Positions 6,611 through 12,596 of a DNA stretch of 12,596 bases are shown here, in pieces (within the stretch, counting starts at the first letter, position 1; the number at the start of each line of letters is the position of its first letter). The DNA is from Dehalococcoidia bacterium (GTDB taxonomy: Bacteria; Chloroflexota; Dehalococcoidia; JACVQG01; JAHKAY01). The DNA lies in NCBI GenBank assembly GCA_030744635.1, contig JASLQE010000180.1, forward strand, positions 1 to 12,596. The letters run 5' to 3'. Made by a program: the position numbers and the translations under genes. Below the pieces are notes generated by a model. The model worked only from the letters and a program-made list of their open reading frames with translations, searched no databases and was not told the DNA's origin.

Positions 6611-8494
6611 ATGGCACACGGCTACACCGGAAAGATACTCAGGGTTGACCTCTCCTCGGGCAACCTCACTACTGAGGAGCCCCCGGACAGCCTGTACCGC
6701 CGCTATTTCGGCGGTGAAGGGTTCATCGGCTACTACCTGCTAAAAGAGCTTCAGCCGGGGGTGGAGCCACTGGGCCCGGACAACAAGCTCATCTTCGCCG
6801 CCGGGCCGCTTACGGGGGTGCCAGTGGGGGGCTGCGGACGCCACAGCGTGGGGGCCAAATCACCCCTTACCGGTGCCTTTGGGGAGGCGGAGGCGGGGGG
6901 TTACTGGGGGGCGGAGCTCAAGATGGCCGGGTTTGATGCCATCATCGTGGAGGGCAAGGCGGAGGACCCCGTCTATCTTTTCATCCACGATGGCCAGGCA
7001 GAGCTACGAGACGCCCGCCCGCTGTGGGGCATGAAGACACTGGAGTGCCAAGAGGCCATCCGGCAGGAGCTGGGAGACCCCGGCGTGAAGGTGGCCCAGA
7101 TTGGCCCCGCCGGGGAGAACCTGGTGCGCTACGCCTGTATCGTAAATGACCTGGACGCCTTTGCCGGCCGCACCGGCCTGGGGGCGGTGATGGGCTCCAA
7201 GAACCTCAAAGCGGTGGCCTGCCGGGGCCGCCAGCGCCTCTCGCTAGCTGACCCTCAGACGGTGATGGCCATCGGACGGTGGGTCAGGGACAATGCCCCG
7301 GTCACCAACAAGGCCATGCGGGACCTGGGCACAGCATCGGTGGTGCTGGGCCTCAACCGGCAGGGGGGCCTGCCCACCCACAACTTCCAAATGGGGACCT
7401 TCGACGGTGCCGACCGCATCAGCGGCGAGGCCATGAGGGACTCCATCCTGGTGGGAAGGCGGAGCTGCTATGCCTGCCCCGTGCAGTGCAAGCGTGAGGT
7501 CAAGGTGGACGACCCTTACCCCGTGGACCCCCGCTACGGCGGGCCAGAGTACGAGACCATCGGCTCCCTGGGCTCCAACTGCGGTATAGATGACCTGCGG
7601 ATTATCGCCAGGGGCAACGAACTGGTGGCGGCCTACGGGTTGGACAGCATATCCTGCGGCTCGGCCATCGCCTTCGCCATGGAGTGCTTCGAGCGTGGCC
7701 TGGTGAACCCTGCCGACACGGGGGGCCTGGACCTGCGTTTCGGCAACGGGGACGCCATGCTGGAGATGGTGGAGCGAATAGCGCTCCGCCAGGGCCTGGG
7801 CAACCTGCTGGCCGAGGGCGTGGCCCGGGCCTCCAAGACGATAGGCCCCGGCGCTGAGGAGTTCGCCCTCCATGTCAAGGGCCAGGAGCTTCCCATGCAT
7901 GAGCCGCGCTGGAAGCAGGGTATGGGCGTGGGCTATGCCATATCCCCCACCGGTGCCGACCACTGCCACAACATCCATGACCCCAACTACAGCGGCATGG
8001 GTATACTTATGGAGGACCTGCAGTCCCTGGGCGTATTGGACCCCCTGCCCGTGGATGACCTCTCCACGGCCAAAATGAGGCTGCTCGCCTACCAGTCCCT
8101 CTGGATACACTTCATGAACTGCGGCGTATGCTGCTACTTCGTGATGATGTACGGGGGGGTAGGCTTCCAGCGCACGGCTGAGCTGGTTAGCGCCGTCACC
8201 GGATGGAACACCAGTGTGTTTGAACTGATGAAGGTGGGGGAGCGCGCCGCTACCGTGGCCCGGGCCTTCAACGTCAGGGAGGGCCTTAGCCCCCTGGACG
8301 ATACCCTGCCCCGGCGTTTCTTTATCCCTCAGAGTTCAGGGCCTTTAGAGGGTGTCGCTCCTACGGAGGAGGCCGTCAGGAGTGCCACGGACTCCTACTA
8401 TAACATCATGGGATGGCCCCAGGGCCGCCCCTCCCCCGGCAAGCTGGCGGAACTGAGCCTGGACTGGGTGGTGCCGGTGCTGGAGGGGAAGTAG
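6611..8494 (+). CDS. Tungsten-type aldehyde:ferredoxin oxidoreductase
   Basis: A 627-residue member of the AOR family, cytoplasmic enzymes that interconvert aldehydes and carboxylates with ferredoxin, using a tungsto-bispterin cofactor and one [4Fe-4S] cluster. Length is normal (about 600-630). The N-terminal pterin-binding domain has YTGKILRVDLSSG, RYFGGEGFIGYYLL, AAGPLTGVPVGGCGRHSVGAKSPLTGAFGEA split over residues 63-93, and GGYWGAELKMAGFDAIIVEG. The cluster ligands are CYACPVQC (Cys286, 289, 293) and a distal Cys507 in NCGVCCYF. The block HEPRWKQGMGVGYAISPTGADHCHN (430-454) matches the family's YDPR...G..YAT...G.CH. The classic DxxGLD and DxxGLC pterin motifs are AAYGLD (340-345) and MNCGVC (502-507), each missing the first Asp. 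The ATG has AGGAGGT 5 nt upstream. The substrate aldehyde is unknown. No accessory electron-transfer subunit or cofactor gene adjoins it. Confidence 0.93.
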   Translation: MAHGYTGKILRVDLSSGNLTTEEPPDSLYRRYFGGEGFIGYYLLKELQPGVEPLGPDNKLIFAAGPLTGVPVGGCGRHSVGAKSPLTGAFGEAEAGGYWGAELKMAGFDAIIVEGKAEDPVYLFIHDGQAELRDARPLWGMKTLECQEAIRQELGDPGVKVAQIGPAGENLVRYACIVNDLDAFAGRTGLGAVMGSKNLKAVACRGRQRLSLADPQTVMAIGRWVRDNAPVTNKAMRDLGTASVVLGLNRQGGLPTHNFQMGTFDGADRISGEAMRDSILVGRRSCYACPVQCKREVKVDDPYPVDPRYGGPEYETIGSLGSNCGIDDLRIIARGNELVAAYGLDSISCGSAIAFAMECFERGLVNPADTGGLDLRFGNGDAMLEMVERIALRQGLGNLLAEGVARASKTIGPGAEEFALHVKGQELPMHEPRWKQGMGVGYAISPTGADHCHNIHDPNYSGMGILMEDLQSLGVLDPLPVDDLSTAKMRLLAYQSLWIHFMNCGVCCYFVMMYGGVGFQRTAELVSAVTGWNTSVFELMKVGERAATVARAFNVREGLSPLDDTLPRRFFIPQSSGPLEGVAPTEEAVRSATDSYYNIMGWPQGRPSPGKLAELSLDWVVPVLEGK

Positions 8495-8498
8495 GGGG

Positions 8499-9128
8499 TT
8501 ACTCCTCCGGGGGTGGGGTGTGGGCCTCCTGCCACAGGCGGTCTACCGTGCGGCGCACCACCTCGTAGGAAAAGCCCCGGCGGCTCAGAAAGCCTCCAGC
8601 CCTGCGCCGGAAAACCGGGTAGCCCAGGGAGGCCCACCGGGACGCCTTTTTAAGTGCGGCGCGGTAGGCGGCTGCCTCATCATCCAGTCCCCGGGTGGCC
8701 TCGACGGCTGCCTCGGGGTCAACCCCCTTGCGGTGTAGCTCACGCTGTAGGAGGCGGGCGCTGCGCGGGCTTGTCCCCTCCCTGGAGTCCCGCCACATGC
8801 GTGCGAAGGCGATATCGTCCACCAGGCCCTGCTGGGCCAGCCGCTCTAACTCCGCCTCCACCGCTGTAGCCGGGAACCCCCGGCGCAGCAAGCCCTGTTG
8901 CAACTCAGTGCGGCTCCGGGGCCGGTAGGTGAGGAGGCGCAGGGCGGCCACATGGCAGCGGTGTGCCAGGTTGCTCCCCAGCAGGGCGTCTATCTCGGCG
9001 TCAGAGAGCTCATTGCCTACCGCCAGGCCCGCAGTCACCTCACCCCCCAGGGCAAAGGCAAAGTGACCGTCCAGGTACACCAGGAAACGCCTGCCCCGAC
9101 CCCTCCTGAGAGCGGTTACGATGGGCAC
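8499..9128 (-). CDS. recX: RecX family regulatory protein
   Basis: A 209-residue RecX protein, which in characterised bacteria binds RecA filaments and modulates their assembly and activity. The family's three-helix repeats are evident: ALRLLTYRPRSRTELQQGLL with RGFPATAVEAELERLAQQGL, then VDDIAFARMWRDSR, followed by SARLLQRELHRKGVDPE, and a C-terminal repeat ending FSYEVVRRTVDRL. An N-terminal beta region (FLVYLDGHFAFALG) precedes them, as in longer RecX proteins. The start is GTG at 9126-9128, with AGAGGGG close upstream. It lies 33 bp after the FMN-enzyme gene on the same strand, and recA is one gene further upstream, so all three may share a transcript. Its stop is only 4 bp from the stop of the convergent AOR gene. 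Confidence 0.9.
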   Translation of the reverse strand: MPIVTALRRGRGRRFLVYLDGHFAFALGGEVTAGLAVGNELSDAEIDALLGSNLAHRCHVAALRLLTYRPRSRTELQQGLLRRGFPATAVEAELERLAQQGLVDDIAFARMWRDSREGTSPRSARLLQRELHRKGVDPEAAVEATRGLDDEAAAYRAALKKASRWASLGYPVFRRRAGGFLSRRGFSYEVVRRTVDRLWQEAHTPPPEE

Positions 9129-9161
9129 GGCCCCTCTACGCCGGAGATGTGAGTCTGGTTT

Positions 9162-10151
9162 TTACCATAGCTGGGGCCCCTGCACAATGATGGACCGGTT
9201 GACGGAAGACAGGTTGGAGCAGCCAGTGGCCGCCATGGTGCGGTGCAGCTCCTCGGTCATCTTATCAATCAGAAGCGCCACGGCTTCGGCTCCGCCCGCG
9301 CCCATGGCCAGCAGCAGGGGGGCCGCGAAACCCACCGCCCGGGCGCCCAGGGCCACCGCTTTGAGGATATCGTTGCCGGTCTGAAAGCCCGTATCCACCA
9401 GCACGGTCACTTTGTCGCCCACGGCATCGGCAATCCGGGGCAGAGCTATCATGGAGGGCACGGTAAAGTCAATGGCGGCATAGCCATGGTTGCTCACTAG
9501 TATGGCAGAGGCACCAAGCTCCACCGCTTTCTGGGCATCCCGCACGCCAAGTACGCCCTTGATGATGAACGGCAGTTTGGACTGTGATATTATCTGCCTC
9601 AGGTCATCCGTGCGCTGCGGGCCGAAGGTATCTGTCCTACCAACCAGGTCACCCTTCTGAAGGACGCCGTAAAAGTGGTCAATATCCATGCCCACGGCAG
9701 CGCATCCCCGGCTCTCGGCCTCGCGGACTTTCTCGTAGATAAGCTCAATGTTCCGGTACGGCTTCACTATTTTGACCACGGGCGCACCCGTGTCTATAGT
9801 CTCCTGGAGCTCCCGAGAGCCGCCGATGCCCAGCATCATCATGGCCCCGGCGCCGGCCACCCCGCGGGCGATGTCGGTAAGATCGTTTTCGGACATATCC
9901 TCCACCCTGGAGATGGGAGAGCAGAAGATGGGTGCCTTTAGCTGGGTGCCGAAAATATTGAAACCGGTATCCGCCTCCACCGGTTCAAAGTAGTTGGGCT
10001 CGAAGAAAAGGGCGTCCAGATACTTGCGGTTGGCCTCCACCTGGGCACCGATGCTGCTCTGAGGCGGGAAGCGCCGGGTCCAGCCCCGCTGTGCCAGGTT
10101 CTTCCTGCCCCGGGCATAAATCTGTGCTATGGTGAGCGGTTTTTCCTCCAT
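9162..10151 (-). CDS. FMN-dependent alpha-hydroxy-acid dehydrogenase family protein (divergent)
   Basis: A 329-residue TIM-barrel flavoprotein related to glycolate oxidase, lactate oxidase and L-lactate dehydrogenase. Supporting segments are APIFCSPISRVEDM (where relatives have a P...AP.g..g motif), PFIIKGVLGVRDAQKAVELG with the conserved Lys198, ILVSNHG with His222, and VDTGFQTGNDILKAVALGARAVG, the FMN-phosphate site (usually DGG.R.G.D). The active site is unusual. The normal SNHG(G/A)RQLD reads SNHGYAAID, so the substrate-carboxylate Arg is Ala225. The other substrate Arg, in the usual TVDTP..G.R block, is missing in GMDIDHFYGVLQ. Arg of DGG.R is Gln257. It therefore probably does not act on a simple 2-hydroxy acid; the substrate is unknown. 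The ATG has AGGAG upstream. It sits between recA (158 bp upstream) and recX. Confidence 0.85.
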   Translation of the reverse strand: MEEKPLTIAQIYARGRKNLAQRGWTRRFPPQSSIGAQVEANRKYLDALFFEPNYFEPVEADTGFNIFGTQLKAPIFCSPISRVEDMSENDLTDIARGVAGAGAMMMLGIGGSRELQETIDTGAPVVKIVKPYRNIELIYEKVREAESRGCAAVGMDIDHFYGVLQKGDLVGRTDTFGPQRTDDLRQIISQSKLPFIIKGVLGVRDAQKAVELGASAILVSNHGYAAIDFTVPSMIALPRIADAVGDKVTVLVDTGFQTGNDILKAVALGARAVGFAAPLLLAMGAGGAEAVALLIDKMTEELHRTMAATGCSNLSSVNRSIIVQGPQLW

Positions 10152-10308
10152 GGTGGCTCCTTTCTAAACCAGTGAGTCATATCTTATACGAGTGATGAAG
10201 TGAAGCCGTCTTACAATCGCAACCGCTCCCACCCGCCCGCGTTATATTTGCGGGGGGTTTCGCCACCCAAGTCCCGTAGATGTGTCTACTGATTGGTGAT
10301 TGCTGGAG
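10152..10308 (-). other. recA-FMN gene spacer with weak hairpins
   Basis: This 157-bp spacer holds a 5-bp hairpin GTAGA/TCTAC with a 4-nt loop (10276-10289), and a CCCGC/GCGGG hairpin with an AT-rich 9-nt loop near 10235-10255. Neither has a following T-tract on the minus strand. A TATAAG (around 10185-10190, minus strand) could be a -10 for the FMN gene but lacks a -35. Whether recA transcripts continue into the downstream genes cannot be decided. Confidence 0.3.
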
Positions 10309-11337
10309 CTACTCCTCGGTCTTGGGCTCCTCAGGGGCGAGGGTCTGGGGGAGGGTGGAGCCGCGGAGTACGTTCTCTATCTCAGCGGCCACAGCGGAGT
10401 TGTCCCGCAAAAAGTCCTTGGCATTCTCCCTTCCCTGGCCCAGCTTCACATCCCCGAAGGAGAAGAAGGCGCCGCTCTTCTTGACCGCACCGGTCTCCAC
10501 ACCCAGGTCAATCAGAGCACCCTCCCGGCTTATGCCACGGTCAAACATAATGTCAAATTCGGCGGTGCGGAAGGGAGGGGCTATTTTGTTCTTCACCACC
10601 TTGGCCCGCACCCGATTCCCCACCACATCCGAGCCTACTTTAATGGACTCTATCCGCCGGAGATCAATGCGCACCGAACTGTAGAACTTCAGCGCCCGGC
10701 CTCCGGGAGTCACCTCCGGATTGCCGAAGAACACCCCCACCTTCTCCCGTAGCTGGTTGATGAATATGACTGCGGTGCGTGACCTGCTGATAGCGGCGCT
10801 TAGCTTTCTGAGGGCCTGGGACATCAGCCGGGCCTGAAGGCCCATGCAGGAGTCCCCCATCTCCCCCTCCAGCTCCGCCTTGGGCACCAGGGCGGCCACA
10901 CTGTCCACCACGACGACATCCACAGCGCCGCTGCGCACCAGGGTCTCGGTTATTTCCAGGGCCTCCTCCCCCGTATCCGGCTGAGAGATGAGCAGGTCGT
11001 CCAACTGCACGCCGCAGAGGTTGGCATAGGAAGGGTCCAGGGCGTGTTCGGCGTCGATGTATGCGGCTGTGCCACCCAGCTTCTGGGCCTGGGCTATGAT
11101 ATGCTGGGCCAGGGTGGACTTACCGGAGGACTCGGGGCCGAACACCTCCGTCACCCTGCCCCGGGGGATGCCGCCGGCACCCAGGGCCAGGTCCAGACTG
11201 AGGGAACCGGTGGGGATGACCTCCACCATCATGCGGGCGGAGGCCTCTCCCAGCTGCATCACGGCACCTTTGCCAAACTGCCGCTCTATCTGTGCTAAAG
11301 CTATCTCTAAAGCCTTGCCCCGTTCCGTCTGTACCAT
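10309..11337 (-). CDS. recA: Recombinase A
   Basis: A 342-residue RecA, the ATP-dependent strand-exchange and SOS coprotease recombinase. The Walker A motif is GPESSGKST (67-75), the catalytic Glu97 lies in DAEHALDP and the Walker B strand is VVVVDSVAAL (141-150). DNA-binding loop L1 is in EGEMGDSCMGLQAR and loop L2 is near INQLREKVGVFFGNPE, followed by VTPGGRALKFYSS. The C-terminus ends in an acidic tail, PEEPKTEE, as is usual. The start is ATG at 11335-11337, preceded at 5 nt by GGAGGT. Longer in-frame readings upstream would run through the promoter and are rejected. Position 164 in loop L1 is Cys where most RecA proteins have His. recX follows two genes downstream on the same strand. Confidence 0.98.
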   Translation of the reverse strand: MVQTERGKALEIALAQIERQFGKGAVMQLGEASARMMVEVIPTGSLSLDLALGAGGIPRGRVTEVFGPESSGKSTLAQHIIAQAQKLGGTAAYIDAEHALDPSYANLCGVQLDDLLISQPDTGEEALEITETLVRSGAVDVVVVDSVAALVPKAELEGEMGDSCMGLQARLMSQALRKLSAAISRSRTAVIFINQLREKVGVFFGNPEVTPGGRALKFYSSVRIDLRRIESIKVGSDVVGNRVRAKVVKNKIAPPFRTAEFDIMFDRGISREGALIDLGVETGAVKKSGAFFSFGDVKLGQGRENAKDFLRDNSAVAAEIENVLRGSTLPQTLAPEEPKTEE

Positions 11338-11358
11338 TTTTGACCTCCGTTGGCACCA

Positions 11359-11385
11359 ATTATAGCACACCACACCGGGCTTCAA
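11359..11385 (-). promoter_or_regulatory. recA promoter
   Basis: On the minus strand a perfect -10 TATAAT (11359-11364) is immediately preceded by TGC, an extended -10. A TTGAAG (11380-11385) sits 15 bp upstream as a short-spaced -35. Predicted start is near 11352, leaving a leader of about 15 nt with the GGAGGT ribosome-binding site. I see no clear GAAC-N4-GTTC type SOS box overlapping it. Confidence 0.65.
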
Positions 11386-11445
11386 TTTGACACTCTTAAA
11401 GCTTGCCATCCCGGTTTTTATGACGGGTGGGTGGGAAGGTGCAGG

Positions 11446-11474
11446 TTGTCGGCTTGGGGCCGCCCTGCTATATT
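11446..11474 (+). promoter_or_regulatory. Extended -10 promoter for the deacetylase gene
   Basis: TTGTCG (11446-11451), a 17-bp spacer, then TATATT (11469-11474), preceded by TGC. Position +1 would be about 11481, one base before the ATG at 11482, so the mRNA may be leaderless. A G-run (11475-11481) lies between the -10 and the ATG and would not be transcribed as a ribosome-binding site in that case. Confidence 0.5.
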
Positions 11475-11481
11475 GGGGGGG

Positions 11482-12516
11482 ATGACTGTAGGGCTGGTCT
11501 ATCACCCCGTATACCTGGAGCACGATACCGGACACCACCCGGAGCGTGCCTCCCGGCTGGTGGAGATAAAGGCCGCCCTGGAGCGGGAGGGGCTGTGGCC
11601 CCGCCTGCACCACCTCTCACCCTGCCCCGCAACCGAGGCTGAGCTTCTCAATGTGCACTCCCCGGAGCACATCCGCTGGGTAGAGGGACATGCGCAGCAG
11701 GGTGGCGGCTGGGTGGATATGGATACCATGCTCTCCACCGGCTCTTACCGGGCCGCACTTTTCGCCGCCGGGGGTGCTATCGTAGCCGCGGAGGCGGTGC
11801 TAAAGGGCGATGTTTCACAGGCCCTGGCCCTAGTGCGCCCACCGGGGCACCACGCCACCCATGACCAGGCCATGGGCTTTTGCCTGTTCAACAATGTGGC
11901 CGTTGCCGCCCATGCCCTCCTGGCTGGTGGGACGGCCCGGCGCATCTTTATCTTTGATTTCGATGCCCACCACGGCAACGGCACTGAGGCCGCTTTCTAT
12001 GCCGACCCCCGGGTGTTCTTCTTCTCCGTGCACCAGCACCCCCTTTACCCGGGCACCGGTCATGCCGACCACATGGGCGACGGTGAGGGGAGGGGCACCA
12101 CCATCAATGTGCCCCTGCCCCCGGAGTGCGGCGATGAGGAGCTCCGGCAGGTGTGCGGCCTAATGGCCCAGGCGGCCCGGCGGTTCCGTCCTGATATCAT
12201 GCTGGTCTCCGCGGGCTACGACGGCCACTGGCTGGACGGTATCTCCCAGCTACAGCTAAGCGTATCCGGCTATGCGCAGATGGCGGAGACCATCAAGGGG
12301 GTGGCCGCGGAGGTGTGCGAGGGGAAAGCGGTGTTCCTATTAGAGGGCGGCTACCACGCTGCCGCACTGGCCGCCTCGGTGGTGGCCACCTGCCGGGTGC
12401 TGGTGGGAGAGGAGTGGGTAGACCCCCTGGGGCCACCCATGCCCTGCATCCCGCCAGACATCTCATCGCTCTTACATGGGCTTCGCCACATACACGGCCT
12501 AGGTGAGGGCGGTTGA
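11482..12516 (+). CDS. Histone deacetylase family protein (acetoin utilisation / acetylpolyamine amidohydrolase-like)
   Basis: A 344-residue zinc-dependent deacetylase of the arginase/deacetylase fold. Bacterial members remove acyl groups from small molecules such as acetylpolyamines or from protein lysines. Hallmarks in order are HPERASRL (19-26), VRPPGHHA with the general-base pair His123-His124, GFCLFNNVAVAA, DFDAHHGNGTEAAFY with zinc ligands Asp161 and His163, FSVHQHPLYPGTG, and SAGYDGHW with the third zinc ligand Asp247. LEGGYH carries the transition-state Tyr291. All catalytic positions are present, so it is probably active. I start at ATG 11482, where family homology begins; the in-frame ATG at 11350 lies upstream of the promoter and adds 44 unrelated residues. 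The gene is divergent from recA. The natural substrate is unknown. Confidence 0.93.
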   Translation: MTVGLVYHPVYLEHDTGHHPERASRLVEIKAALEREGLWPRLHHLSPCPATEAELLNVHSPEHIRWVEGHAQQGGGWVDMDTMLSTGSYRAALFAAGGAIVAAEAVLKGDVSQALALVRPPGHHATHDQAMGFCLFNNVAVAAHALLAGGTARRIFIFDFDAHHGNGTEAAFYADPRVFFFSVHQHPLYPGTGHADHMGDGEGRGTTINVPLPPECGDEELRQVCGLMAQAARRFRPDIMLVSAGYDGHWLDGISQLQLSVSGYAQMAETIKGVAAEVCEGKAVFLLEGGYHAAALAASVVATCRVLVGEEWVDPLGPPMPCIPPDISSLLHGLRHIHGLGEGG

Positions 12517-12596
12517 AAGTAGTATACTCTTTGGGGGCAAGTCAGGGTTCGTGGAGTGATTCCAGAGAAGCAAAAATTGTTGGCTGTCAGCGTTTT

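Noticed and set aside
7244..8110. 288-codon open frame on the minus strand inside the AOR gene
   Set aside because: It is the antisense shadow of a GC-rich real gene; its product is a His/Gly/Val-rich string without domain resemblance, and AOR itself is unambiguous.
11338..11613. 92-residue N-terminal extension of recA
   Set aside because: RecA homology begins at the ATG at 11337 with a proper ribosome-binding site, and the extension would pass through the recA promoter and into the divergent gene.
12517..12596. Start of another gene or promoter at the right edge
   Set aside because: A TATACT at 12523-12528 has no -35 at proper spacing, and no open frame with a ribosome-binding site is visible in the last 80 bases.
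1..12596. Mobile element, CRISPR or defence system
   Set aside because: No transposase, integrase, direct-repeat array, terminal inverted repeats or known defence domains were found in either strand.

Overview
This 12.6 kb window is a GC-rich bacterial chromosome segment, densely packed with ordinary single-copy genes. I see no transposase, phage gene, CRISPR array, tRNA or rRNA. Two genes point to an anaerobic, ferredoxin-linked metabolism: a tungsten-type aldehyde:ferredoxin oxidoreductase and a two-subunit acyl-CoA:acetate/3-oxoacid CoA-transferase. Overall gene style would fit an anaerobic Chloroflexota (Dehalococcoidia-like) or a similar subsurface lineage. That placement is a guess from protein character, not a phylogenetic result.

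Layout. Positions 1-1093 (minus strand) hold a CoA-transferase pair: the A subunit, then the B subunit, which runs off the left edge. A strong TTGACA/TAGAAT promoter and a leader with a perfect GC hairpin precede them. Positions 1285-3342 (plus) hold a DUF72 protein, then lspA (signal peptidase II) and an RluD-type pseudouridine synthase, spaced like one operon. Positions 3514-4788 (minus) hold an MFS exporter-like protein. Positions 4962-5988 (plus) hold a ketopantoate-reductase-family dehydrogenase whose C-terminus is displaced by a +1 frameshift. Positions 6218-8494 (plus) hold a stand-alone Lrp/AsnC ligand-binding domain followed by the aldehyde:ferredoxin oxidoreductase. Positions 8499-11337 (minus) hold recA, then a divergent FMN-dependent hydroxy-acid-dehydrogenase homologue, then recX. 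Positions 11482-12516 (plus) hold a class II-like histone-deacetylase-family amidohydrolase, divergent from recA.

How the genes work together. RecA and RecX form a recombinase/modulator pair, but here an unrelated FMN enzyme lies between them. LspA and the RluD-like enzyme form a lipoprotein-maturation/rRNA-modification pair often found adjacent. The CoA-transferase and the aldehyde oxidoreductase both feed carboxylate/acyl-CoA metabolism, but nothing links them physically.

No large undescribed system is evident. The items most worth a second look are the FMN enzyme between recA and recX, which lacks both canonical substrate-binding arginines; the frameshift in the ketopantoate-reductase-like gene; a CoA-transferase leader with two mutually exclusive hairpins, one masking the ribosome-binding site; a 14-bp perfect palindrome upstream of the Lrp-like gene; and two promoters whose predicted start falls on or next to the start codon, suggesting leaderless mRNAs.
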